A stretch of 30,018 bases of DNA from DASRDS01 sp035569435 (GTDB taxonomy: Bacteria > Gemmatimonadota > Gemmatimonadetes > Gemmatimonadales > Gemmatimonadaceae): assembly GCA_035569435.1 (NCBI GenBank), contig DATMNB010000246.1, forward strand, positions 1 through 30,018. The letters are read 5' to 3'. The notes under the pieces are model-generated. The model was not told the origin of the DNA and ran no database searches. It saw nothing but the letters and a program-made list of their open reading frames with translations. The translations under genes were made by a program, and so were the position numbers. Below are positions 22,890 through 30,018 of this stretch, one piece after another; position 1 is the stretch's first letter; every line of letters starts with the position of its first letter.

Positions 22890-23942
22890 ATGACCAGACA
22901 CGCGCTGCTTGCACCAGCGGCCCTTCTCGCTGTGACCCTCGCCCACGCGACCGTTGGGCACGCACAAACCTTCAAGGTCGCCAAGGTCAGTGTTGGAGGT
23001 GATGGCGGCACGGATTACTTGACCGCGGAACCTGGGACGGGCCGCGTCTTTGTGTCGCGCGGGACGCACGTGATGGTGATCGATGGGCCGACCGGTAAAG
23101 TGATCGGTGATATCCCTGACACGCCGCACACGCACGGGATCGCGCTCGCGCCAAAGTCCGGGCACGGGTTCATCACGAATGGCGGTGACTCCAGCGTGAC
23201 GATGTTCGACCTCAAGACGTTGGCGGTAGTCAAGAAGATCCCGGTGAAGACGGGCGGTCTGGACGGGATCATGTACGAGGATTTCTCGGACCGGATCATC
23301 CTCACCAATCACAGTAAGCCGATCGGGACGGCCATCGCGCTCGATCCCAAGACGGGGGACATCGTCGGGACGACCGAGCTGGAGGACAACGCGCCGGAGG
23401 GTGCGGCGAGTGATGGGAAGGGGAAGCTCTTTGTCAATAACGAGGGCAAGAGCACCATGCAGGTGATCGACCTCAAGTCCATGAAGGCGCTTGCGTCGTG
23501 GCCGATGGCGCCGTGCGAGGGGCCGACGGGGATCGCATTCGATCGGTCCGCGAATCGGATCGTCTCCGGGTGCAGCAAGACGTCGGTCGTGGTCGATCCC
23601 GCGTCGGGCAAGATTGTGGCGACGATCGCGAACGGCGATGGCGTCGACGCGCTCGGGTACGATGCGTCGCAGAAGCTGCTCTATATTCCGGCTGGGCGGG
23701 ACAGCAGTGTGACGATCGTGCATATAGACGGGCCGGACAAATACACCGTGGTGGCGACGGTCACGACGATGGCTGGGGCGAAGACCATCGCGGTCGATCC
23801 GGTCAAGCACGTGGCGTATCTGTTTCAGCCCGAGTACGGTCCGGCGCCGGCGCCCGCTCCGGGATCGCCGCCGCCAGCGCCTGGGAGCCGGCCGCCCAGG
23901 GGCCCGGTTGTCGGCGCGTATTTCTTTGCCATCAGCCACTGA
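22890..23942 (+). CDS. Secreted YncE-like (YVTN-family) beta-propeller protein
   Basis: A 350-residue protein from ATG 22890, with AAGGA 4 bases upstream. A Sec signal covers about residues 1-25 (MTRHALLAPAALLAVTLAHA to GHAQ). The mature part is a seven-bladed propeller with repeated strand patterns: GRVFVSRGTHVMVIDGPTGK, HGFITNGGDSSVTMFDL, GKLFVNNEGKSTMQVIDLKS and NRIVSGCSKTSVVVDPASGK. Near the C terminus a Pro-rich linker (about 316-340) precedes VVGAYFFAISH. Family members are periplasmic, and some bind DNA or serve as scaffolds; no catalytic activity is known for YncE. It may share the transcript of the DUF305/LVIVD pair, or have its own start within the palindromic gap. The stop codon lies inside the first unit of the 17-base repeat. 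Confidence 0.92.
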   Translation: MTRHALLAPAALLAVTLAHATVGHAQTFKVAKVSVGGDGGTDYLTAEPGTGRVFVSRGTHVMVIDGPTGKVIGDIPDTPHTHGIALAPKSGHGFITNGGDSSVTMFDLKTLAVVKKIPVKTGGLDGIMYEDFSDRIILTNHSKPIGTAIALDPKTGDIVGTTELEDNAPEGAASDGKGKLFVNNEGKSTMQVIDLKSMKALASWPMAPCEGPTGIAFDRSANRIVSGCSKTSVVVDPASGKIVATIANGDGVDALGYDASQKLLYIPAGRDSSVTIVHIDGPDKYTVVATVTTMAGAKTIAVDPVKHVAYLFQPEYGPAPAPAPGSPPPAPGSRPPRGPVVGAYFFAISH

Positions 23943-23980
23943 TCGCTATCAGTCACTGATCGCCATCAGTCACTGATCGG
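23931..23980. repeat. Three tandem 17-base palindromic repeat units
   Basis: Units begin at 23931, 23948 and 23965. Units two and three carry the perfect palindrome ATCAGTCACTGAT followed by CG; unit one differs by one base (ATCAGCCACTGAT) and encodes the last residues and TGA of the YncE-like protein. The third unit is one base short. There are no spacers, so this is not a CRISPR array. It looks like slippage expansion of the gene end, or an iteron-like protein-binding array. Confidence 0.75.
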
Positions 23981-23989
23981 AACAGGGGA

Positions 23990-24048
23990 GCGGGGGAAGG
24001 GGGAGCGTGTCTCCTCCTTCCCCCGCGTGCGACCGCCTCCTGGAGGCG
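23990..24048. terminator. GC-rich hairpins following the YncE-like gene
   Basis: Bases 23990-24005 pair with 24011-24026 across a 5-base loop (16 positions, one mismatch, G/C-rich). A second perfect hairpin, CGCCTCC-T-GGAGGCG, follows at 24034-24048. No T-tract follows either stem, so termination would rely on structure or on Rho. They separate the propeller gene from the glycosidase gene. Confidence 0.5.
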
Positions 24049-24120
24049 TTGGCCCGAAGGCTGGGGCCGGCATATTTTGGGGGGTCACTACAGGTCAATA
24101 ACTTGTCGAGCGGAGGCTCA

Positions 24121-26526
24121 GTGTCAGCTCGTGTCGTTGCCCGTACTGTCCCCCTGGCCCTCCTGATTCTGTCGCACGTCGTGTCGCGTGTTGGGGGCGC
24201 GCAGACGTCGGCTGATGCGCGGGTCGAGGCGATTCTCGCCAAGCTGACGCTCGAGCAGAAGATCGATCTGATCGGCGGCGTGGACCCGATGTTCATCCGC
24301 GAGGTTCCCTCCGCGGGGTGGCCGCAGCTCAAGATGTCGGACGGCCCGCTCGGCGTGCGCACCTGGGGACCAACCACGGGCTATGCCGCGGGCATTGCGT
24401 TGGCGGCGGCGTGGGACCCCGAGCTGGCCCAGCGCGTCGGCGCGTCGATCGGCCGCGACGCGCGCGCACGGGGGGTGCACTTCCTGCTTGGCCCCGGCGT
24501 CAACATCTATCGAGCGCCGATGAACGGACGGAACTTTGAGTATTTCGGCGAAGATCCATTTCTCGCCGCCCGCACCACCGTCGGGTACATCACGGGCGTG
24601 CAGGGGCAGGGGGTCATTGCCACCGTCAAGCACTTCGCGGCCAACAACTCCGAGTACGACCGCCATCGACTGAGCTCGGACATGGACGAGCGGACGCTGC
24701 GCGAGATCTATCTGCCGGCGTTTGAAGCCGCCGTCCGAGAGGCGCACGTCGGGGCCATCATGGACTCGTACAACCTGCTCAACGGCGTGCATCTGACGCA
24801 GAATGCCTGGCTCAACGACTCGATCGCGAAGCACGAGTGGGGGTTCGACGGGATCATGATGTCGGACTGGGACGCGACCTACGATGGGGTCGCCGCCGCC
24901 AACGCTGGCCTCGATCTGGAAATGCCGTGGGGCAAGTTCATGAATCGGGCGACGTTGTTGCCGGCCGTGCAGCAGGGGACGGTCACGACCGCGACGATCG
25001 ATGACAAGGTCCGGCGCATCCTGCGTACGGCGATTCGGTTTGGGTTTCTGGATCACGATCAGACCGACCTGGGGATCCCGGCCTATAGTCGGGCCGCCAG
25101 TGAGGTGGCGCTCCAGTCGGCGCGCGAGAGCATCGTTCTCCTCAAGAACGACGGGAACGCCCTCCCGCTCGACGCGACCCGGGCGCGGACGATCGCCGTC
25201 ATCGGACCCGATGCGTGGCCGGCGCGGGCCAGCGCGGGTGGCAGCGCGACGATCGAATCGTTCGCCCCCGTGAGCATTCTCCAGGGGATCACCGACTATC
25301 TGGGCGACTCGGGCCACGTGCTGTATGTGCGCGGGTTGCCCAGCGCGATGGACCTCTACGAGAACACCGTCTTTCACGTCGACACGGCGCCAAACGTCGT
25401 ACAGGAGCCGTTGCTGCCGCGGGACGTGATGACGACGACCCGGTGGGCCGCGTCGTTCACGCCCGACAGGTCCGGCATGCATCTCGTCCTCGTCGAGGGA
25501 GACTGTGCGTACCGGCTGACGATCGATGATGCGCTCGTCTACGAGGAGCGAGATCAGGAGGGGCACACGCCGCATTGGGTCGAGTTGCCGCTCACCGCCG
25601 GTCGTCCCGTCCACGTCCAGCTCGCGTTCACGCCGCGTGGCCGCACCGTGCGCGCGGGGTTGGGGATCCGCTCGATGGCGACGCTCGTGGATCCGGAGGC
25701 GGCGCGTATCGCGTCCCGTGCCGATGCGGCCATCGTGGCGGTTGGCTTTGATCCGAGCACCGAAGGGGAGGGGACCGACCGCACGTTCGCATTGCCGTTT
25801 GGCCAGGATGCCTTGATCGAGGCGGTGGCGGCGGCCAACAAGCGGACGGTGGTGACGGTGACGGCCGGAGGCAATGTGGCCATGGATCCGTGGATCGATC
25901 ACGTGCCAGCCGTGCTCCATACGTGGTATCCCGGCCAGGAGGGCGGGACGGCGGTCGCCCAGGTGTTGTTTGGGGCGACGGATCCGGAAGGGCGGCTGCC
26001 GGTGAGCTTTGAGCGGCGGTGGGAGGATAATCCGACGCACGACAGCTATTACCCGACGTCGGGCGTCGGGACCGCTGAGCCGCACGTCACGTATTCCGAG
26101 GGCGTGTTCGTCGGCTACCGGTACTATGTCGGTGCGTCGACCAAGCCGCGATTCCCATTTGGCTACGGCCTGTCGTACACGACGTTCGCCTTCAGTCATC
26201 TGGCGGCGACGCCGCGCGGCGTGTCGTTCGATGTCACCAACACCGGCGCCCACGCCGGCGCTGCGGTGGCGGAGGTGTACATCGGTGACCCATCGGCGCG
26301 CGTCAAGCGTCCGGCCAAGGAGCTCAAGGGCTTCAAGAAAGTCCGGCTCGCTCCGGGTGAGACGCGGCATGTCGAGCTTCCGCTCGACGCGCGGGCGTTC
26401 GCCTACTGGGACATCAAGGCGCGACGCTGGCGCACCGATCCAGGGCGGTTTGTCGTCTACCTCGGCGATTCGTCGGAGAACACGCCGCTCACGGCGACGG
26501 TGATGGTCAGCGCATCGAGCAGATAA
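24121..26526 (+). CDS. Exported GH3 beta-glucosidase with PA14 domain
   Basis: An 801-residue family 3 glycoside hydrolase. GTG 24121 is chosen because GGAGG lies 4 bases upstream and the product then begins with a Sec signal (about residues 1-27, cut near VGGA-QTS); the open frame from 24007 has no such signal. The TIM-barrel domain carries RNFEYFGEDP, VKHFAANNSEYDRHR and the nucleophile D249 in MMSDWDATYDG. The alpha/beta sandwich follows from about residue 330. A PA14-like insert lies at about 440-520 (SGMHLVLVEGDCAYRLTIDD), as in the beta-glucosidases that shape their substrate pocket with this domain. The C-terminal fibronectin-III-like domain starts around residue 690. It would release glucose or another sugar from beta-linked glycosides in the periplasm. 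The acid/base residue cannot be assigned safely. It appears to be monocistronic. Confidence 0.95.
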   Translation: MSARVVARTVPLALLILSHVVSRVGGAQTSADARVEAILAKLTLEQKIDLIGGVDPMFIREVPSAGWPQLKMSDGPLGVRTWGPTTGYAAGIALAAAWDPELAQRVGASIGRDARARGVHFLLGPGVNIYRAPMNGRNFEYFGEDPFLAARTTVGYITGVQGQGVIATVKHFAANNSEYDRHRLSSDMDERTLREIYLPAFEAAVREAHVGAIMDSYNLLNGVHLTQNAWLNDSIAKHEWGFDGIMMSDWDATYDGVAAANAGLDLEMPWGKFMNRATLLPAVQQGTVTTATIDDKVRRILRTAIRFGFLDHDQTDLGIPAYSRAASEVALQSARESIVLLKNDGNALPLDATRARTIAVIGPDAWPARASAGGSATIESFAPVSILQGITDYLGDSGHVLYVRGLPSAMDLYENTVFHVDTAPNVVQEPLLPRDVMTTTRWAASFTPDRSGMHLVLVEGDCAYRLTIDDALVYEERDQEGHTPHWVELPLTAGRPVHVQLAFTPRGRTVRAGLGIRSMATLVDPEAARIASRADAAIVAVGFDPSTEGEGTDRTFALPFGQDALIEAVAAANKRTVVTVTAGGNVAMDPWIDHVPAVLHTWYPGQEGGTAVAQVLFGATDPEGRLPVSFERRWEDNPTHDSYYPTSGVGTAEPHVTYSEGVFVGYRYYVGASTKPRFPFGYGLSYTTFAFSHLAATPRGVSFDVTNTGAHAGAAVAEVYIGDPSARVKRPAKELKGFKKVRLAPGETRHVELPLDARAFAYWDIKARRWRTDPGRFVVYLGDSSENTPLTATVMVSASSR

Positions 26527-26598
26527 GCACAAGGCACGCAATGTGCGGCGACGCGCTCGATCACTCCCATCGAGGCGCGCTGTACAATGATACAGACC

Positions 26599-28002
26599 AT
26601 GACGGAGGTACGAGAGGAAACCGATAGTCTCGGCGAAGTCGATGTCCCCGCTGACAAGCTCTGGGGTGCCCAGACCGAGCGATCGCTCGAGCACTTCAGC
26701 ATCGGCGCGGACCTCATGCCGCGCGAGATGATTGCCGCGTACGCCATCCTGAAAAAAGCCGCGGCAAACGCGAACCGCGCGGCCAAACGACTCGACGATC
26801 AACAGCACAGGTTGATCGTGCAGGTGTGTGACGAGATACTGGCTGGACAGCATGCGGACATGTTCCCGCTGCACGTGTGGATGACCGGCAGCGGCACGCA
26901 ATTCAACATGAACATGAACGAGGTGATCTCAAACCGCTGCAGCCAGCTCGCCGGCACGCCGCTCGGGAGCAAGACCCCCGTGCATCCGAACGATCACGTG
27001 AACATGTCGCAGTCATCCAATGATACGTTCCCCTCGGCGATGGACATCGCGGTGGCGACGAACGTGAAGCAACGGCTGATCCCGGCGGTCAAGGAACTGC
27101 GCGATGCGATCGCTGCCAAGGTGGCGCAGTGGCAGACGATCGTGAAGATCGGCCGCACGCACATGCAGGACGCGACGCCACTCACGCTCGGGCAGGAGTG
27201 GTCAGGGTACGCGGGCATGCTCACAGACGACCTCGATCGGATCGAGGACGCGCTCAAGGGTGTCTACCGTCTCGCGCTCGGCGGCACGGCGGTGGGGACC
27301 GGCATCGATTCGGCGCCTGGCTTTGGCGAGGCTGCGGCGGCCGAGATCGCCAAGCTCACCGGGCTGCCGTTTGTGAGCGCGCCGAACAAGTTCGCGGTGC
27401 AGGGCGCGCACGACGCCCTAGTGCAATTCTCCGGCACGCTCCGCACGCTCGCCGTGTCGCTCTACAAGATCGCCAACGACATCCGGTTGATGTCCTGTGG
27501 CCCGCGGGCGGGGTTCGCCGAGTTGCAGATCCCGGAGAACGAGCCAGGCTCGTCCATCATGCCGGGCAAGGTCAATCCGACGCAAGCCGAGGCGTTGACG
27601 ATGATTGCCGTGCAGGTGATGGCCAACGACGTGGCGGTGGGCTTTGGTGGGGCGAGCGGGTACCTCGAGATGAACGTCTACAAGCCGCTGCTCATCTACA
27701 ACCTTACGCATTCCATCACGCTTCTGACGGATGGGTGCACGAACTTCCGCAAGTTCCTGATCGAAGGGACAAAGCCGAACGTCAAAAAGATCAAGGAGTA
27801 CGTGGACAACTCCCTGATGCTCGTCACGGCGCTGTCGCCGGTGATCGGGTACGACAAGGCATCGAAGATCGCGCACCACGCGATGGACAACGACCTCACG
27901 TTGAAGGCGGCCGCGCTCGAGCTGGGCTTCGTGACGGAGGAGGTGTTCAACCGCGTCGTCGATCCAGTGAAAATGACGCAACCGTACGTCGCCACCGCGT
28001 AA
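26599..28002 (+). CDS. fumC: Class II fumarate hydratase
   Basis: A 467-residue enzyme interconverting fumarate and malate in the citric acid cycle, a cytoplasmic tetramer. ATG 26599 is preferred over ATG 26587 because it puts the catalytic residues at H188 (GRTHMQDATPLT) and S318 (GSSIMPGKVNP), the same numbers as in E. coli FumC. Other signatures are TGSGTQFNMNMNEVISNR and the C-terminal region ending DPVKMTQPYV. No iron-sulfur cluster is used by this class. A TACAAT at 26583-26588 could be a -10 box, in which case the mRNA would have almost no leader; I see no good -35 or ribosome-binding site. The malic enzyme gene begins 24 bases downstream, so the two probably form an operon converting fumarate through malate to pyruvate. 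Confidence 0.97.
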   Translation: MTEVREETDSLGEVDVPADKLWGAQTERSLEHFSIGADLMPREMIAAYAILKKAAANANRAAKRLDDQQHRLIVQVCDEILAGQHADMFPLHVWMTGSGTQFNMNMNEVISNRCSQLAGTPLGSKTPVHPNDHVNMSQSSNDTFPSAMDIAVATNVKQRLIPAVKELRDAIAAKVAQWQTIVKIGRTHMQDATPLTLGQEWSGYAGMLTDDLDRIEDALKGVYRLALGGTAVGTGIDSAPGFGEAAAAEIAKLTGLPFVSAPNKFAVQGAHDALVQFSGTLRTLAVSLYKIANDIRLMSCGPRAGFAELQIPENEPGSSIMPGKVNPTQAEALTMIAVQVMANDVAVGFGGASGYLEMNVYKPLLIYNLTHSITLLTDGCTNFRKFLIEGTKPNVKKIKEYVDNSLMLVTALSPVIGYDKASKIAHHAMDNDLTLKAAALELGFVTEEVFNRVVDPVKMTQPYVATA

Positions 28003-28026
28003 TTCACACAACGGGGGACCATCACC

Positions 28027-29676
28027 ATGGCAACGATCGCCGAGCGCGGCATTGAACTGCTTCACGATCCCGTGCACAACAAGGCAACTGCGTTTACTGA
28101 AGCCGAAAAGCAAGCACTGGGCCTTGTGGGCCTCCTGCCCGACGTGGTCGAGACCGAGGACACTCAGCTGCAACGCGTCATGGTGCAGCTCGGCGAGCTG
28201 CACACGGACCTCGACCGCTACATCTACCTCGCCGCCCTGCTCGACCATGACGAAACGCTGTTCTATCGCACCGTCATGTCGGACCCGACCCGATTTCTCC
28301 CGATCGTGTACGACCCGACCATCGGCGAAGCGTGCCTCAAGTTCAGCCACATCTACCGCGACACGCGGAGCATGTATCTCTCGATCACGCGGCGCGGGAA
28401 GGTGAAGGACATTCTGAGGAACTGGCCGCAGACCGACATCCGGTTCATCTGCGTCACCGACGGAGGCCGGATCCTCGGTCTTGGTGACCTCGGCGCCAAC
28501 GGCGCACCCATTCCCATCGGCAAGCTCCAGCTCTACACGGCCTGCGCCGGTGTGCCACCCCAGTACCTCCTGCCGATGTATCTCGACGCGGGCACGAACA
28601 ACGAGCAATACCTGCATGATCCGTTGTATCTGGGGATGCGCCGGACGCGTCCGCCGACGGAGGAGCTGTACTCGTTTGTCGATGAGTTCGTCGAGGCGGT
28701 CCAGGAGGTGTTCCCGAAGTGTTGCATCCACTTCGAGGACTGGACGGGGACGGATGCCGTGCACCTGCTCCAGCGCTACCGCGACAAGTACTGCGTCTAT
28801 AATGACGACGTGCAAGGCACGGCGGGGATCACGCTGGCGGGGATGATCAACGCGTGCAAGATCAAGGGCACGAAGCTCAAGGACGAGACGCACCTGTTCC
28901 TTGGCGCGGGTTCGGCTGGCATCGGTCTGGCCGACCTGCTCTGCTCGGCGTTGGTCGCGCAAGGCATGTCGCTCAAAGACGCCCAGTCGCGGGTCTGGAT
29001 GTTCGACGTCAACGGTCTGCTGGAGACGAACCGGAAGGATCTGTTCGATTTCCAGTTGCCGTACGCGCATCAGCACGCGCCGACGCGGGATTTCGTCGCC
29101 GCGATTGAGAGCATCAAGCCCACCACGATCATCGGCGTCAGCACGATTGGCGGCGCGTTCAACCAGAAAGTCGTCGAGACCATGGCACGGATCAATCCAC
29201 GTCCGGTCATTCTGGCGTTGTCCAACCCCACTGAGCACGCCGAGTGCACGGCGGAGCAGGCGTACACATGGTCCAAGGGGAAGGCGATCTATGCGGCCGG
29301 CGTGCAGTTCCCGCCGGTCCAGTACAATGGCCAGACGTTCATGCCGGGGCAAGCGAACAACTTTTACATCTTTCCGGCGATCGGCATGGCGATCTTTGCC
29401 ACGCAGGCGAAGCGGGTCACGGACGAGATGTTCATCGAAGCCGGCCAGGCGGTGGCGGATCAGGTGCCGGCGGATCTGCTCAAGCAGGGGCTCCTGTATC
29501 CGTTGCAGTCGAATATTCTCGAGGCCGAGATCCAGACGGCCGCACGGGTGGCGAAGTTGGTGTTCGACGGCGGCCTGGCCAGGGTGGACCGGCCGACTGA
29601 CATGGTGAAGTTCATCCGCAAGCACGTGTACAAGCCGGAGTACGTGAACGAAGCGGGAGAAGCCTGGTCGTCCTGA
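28027..29676 (+). CDS. NAD-type malic enzyme
   Basis: A 549-residue malic enzyme that oxidatively decarboxylates malate to pyruvate with NAD(P) and a divalent metal. GGGGGA lies about 9 bases before ATG 28027. Conserved sites are Y95 in VYDPTIGEAC, TDGGRILGLGDLGANG (144-159), K166 in IGKLQLYTACAG, and metal ligands in HFEDW (235-239) and YNDDVQGTAG (258-267). The dinucleotide-binding GAGSAG is at 293-298. The length and layout match MaeA (SfcA)-like large enzymes, not the hybrid phosphotransacetylase type. The metal motif reads FEDW where many homologs have FEDF; the acidic ligands are intact. NAD preference is inferred from family, not from a visible residue. It follows fumC in the same transcript. 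Confidence 0.96.
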   Translation: MATIAERGIELLHDPVHNKATAFTEAEKQALGLVGLLPDVVETEDTQLQRVMVQLGELHTDLDRYIYLAALLDHDETLFYRTVMSDPTRFLPIVYDPTIGEACLKFSHIYRDTRSMYLSITRRGKVKDILRNWPQTDIRFICVTDGGRILGLGDLGANGAPIPIGKLQLYTACAGVPPQYLLPMYLDAGTNNEQYLHDPLYLGMRRTRPPTEELYSFVDEFVEAVQEVFPKCCIHFEDWTGTDAVHLLQRYRDKYCVYNDDVQGTAGITLAGMINACKIKGTKLKDETHLFLGAGSAGIGLADLLCSALVAQGMSLKDAQSRVWMFDVNGLLETNRKDLFDFQLPYAHQHAPTRDFVAAIESIKPTTIIGVSTIGGAFNQKVVETMARINPRPVILALSNPTEHAECTAEQAYTWSKGKAIYAAGVQFPPVQYNGQTFMPGQANNFYIFPAIGMAIFATQAKRVTDEMFIEAGQAVADQVPADLLKQGLLYPLQSNILEAEIQTAARVAKLVFDGGLARVDRPTDMVKFIRKHVYKPEYVNEAGEAWSS

Positions 29677-29698
29677 ACGCGTACTGTGCCGCCGACAG

Positions 29699-30018
29699 AT
29701 GCGCGCGCTGTGGCTCCTGTGGTCGATCTTCAGTGCGTGCGTCTGTCCGGTCTCCGCGCAGATTCTGGAACAGGGACCGGTCCCGGGTCCGGACAGCCGC
29801 GAGACGGGGCAGGGGCCGCACGGCCATCTCTTTGGGAATTGGGGCGGCGAGCGGACGCGGCTGCTCGAGCACGGCGTGCGGTTTGATTTTCAGTACGTCG
29901 CCGACCACCTGTCAAACGTCACGGGCGAGAAATCCGAGCGATTCGTCAGTTGGAACCGCGTGCGGGGCACGGTCGACATCGACTTTGGCGCGCTCATCGG
30001 TCAGCGGAATCTGTATTT
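29699..30018 (+). CDS. OprB-family carbohydrate porin, N-terminal part (3' truncated)
   Basis: A frame begins at ATG 29699, 22 bases after the malic enzyme stop, and runs off the right edge, giving 106 residues. A Sec signal is visible (MRALWLLWSIFSACVCPVSA, cut before QIL). The mature start contains LFGNWGGERTRLLEHGVRFD and FQYVADHLSNVTGE, then alternating strands (RGTVDIDFGALIG). The LFGxWGGxRxxLxxxG opening is a hallmark of OprB-type carbohydrate-selective outer-membrane porins. It would admit sugars across the outer membrane, which fits the exported beta-glucosidase nearby. It may be co-transcribed with fumC and the malic enzyme gene. The remaining barrel lies outside the window. Confidence 0.85.
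   Translation, partial: MRALWLLWSIFSACVCPVSAQILEQGPVPGPDSRETGQGPHGHLFGNWGGERTRLLEHGVRFDFQYVADHLSNVTGEKSERFVSWNRVRGTVDIDFGALIGQRNLY

Noticed and set aside
23931..23980. Possible CRISPR repeats
   Set aside because: Units are 17 bases with no spacers between them and no cas gene is in the window.
24007..24120. Upstream extension of the GH3 frame
   Set aside because: It covers hairpins and has no signal peptide; GTG 24121 has GGAGG upstream and yields a Sec signal.
24124..26901. Very long open frame (925 codons) on the minus strand opposite the GH3 gene
   Set aside because: It is the antisense of a clear glycosidase gene and the start of fumC, is Arg/His/Asp-rich as expected from reversed GC-rich codons, and matches no family.
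27418..29625. 735-codon minus-strand frame opposite fumC and the malic enzyme gene
   Set aside because: It mirrors two well-supported enzyme genes, with low-complexity composition and no recognisable domain.
1..30018. Mobile elements, phage, toxin-antitoxin or defence genes, tRNA and rRNA
   Set aside because: Looked for across both strands; no transposase, integrase, terminal repeats, recognisable RNA gene or defence-protein motif was seen.

Overview
The window is GC-rich DNA, densely packed with genes on both strands, from a Gram-negative bacterium. The envelope features that show this are Tat signals, likely lipoproteins and an OprB-type outer-membrane porin. The gene set (IorAB-type molybdoenzyme, DUF305 next to an LVIVD-repeat protein, SYLF protein, sigma-54 activator, many GTG starts) resembles soil Acidobacteriota or Gemmatimonadota. 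That placement is an inference from general resemblance, not a marker-based call. I see no rRNA, tRNA, CRISPR array, insertion sequence or phage gene. No gene-free stretch exceeds 300 bases; the longest is 12653-12938.

Layout. (1) 1-4454, plus strand: the tail of a beta-propeller-like protein, a two-gene molybdenum hydroxylase (iron-sulfur subunit and Tat-exported catalytic subunit), a DUF2867 protein and a YfeX-like Dyp-type peroxidase. (2) 4462-8063: an interlocked redox and detoxification block. It holds an MDR reductase with an NTF2/SnoaL-like protein, a divergent TetR regulator, a second MDR reductase and a second divergent TetR regulator. A perfect palindromic operator sits in the last divergent gap. 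(3) 8132-12652: a membrane CHASE3-PAS-PAS histidine kinase, a Tat-exported conserved protein of unknown function, a secreted SYLF protein, a small SpoIIAA/STAS-like protein and, convergent to it, an AlkA-type DNA glycosylase.

(4) 12939-15954: a tightly coupled plus-strand operon. It encodes an epoxide-hydrolase-like enzyme, a Tat-exported alpha/beta-hydrolase whose nucleophile serine is replaced by alanine, an internally deleted haloacetate-dehalogenase-like remnant, a DUF417 membrane protein (RclC/YkgB family) and a TMEM175-type channel protein. (5) 15931-20018: a CGNR zinc-finger regulator overlapping a MOSC + flavin reductase + [2Fe-2S] fusion enzyme, divergent from a GAF sigma-54 activator. 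(6) 20142-23942: a secreted set of a Met/His-rich DUF305 protein, an LVIVD-repeat lipoprotein candidate and a YncE-like beta-propeller, with unusual palindromic repeats between and after them. (7) 24121-30018: an exported GH3 beta-glucosidase, class II fumarase, NAD-type malic enzyme and the start of an OprB-like sugar porin.

Taken together, regions 1, 2, 4 and 5 look like handling of reactive electrophiles, peroxides and xenobiotics, under at least four local regulators. Region 7 fits uptake and breakdown of plant-type glycosides and C4 acids. No single element is clearly a new defence or mobile system. The best candidates for new biology are the alpha/beta-hydrolase operon with a nucleophile-less member, the MOSC-reductase fusion with its CGNR and sigma-54 regulators, the DUF305/LVIVD/YncE secreted set, and the nested palindromes around 22.8 kb and 23.9 kb.
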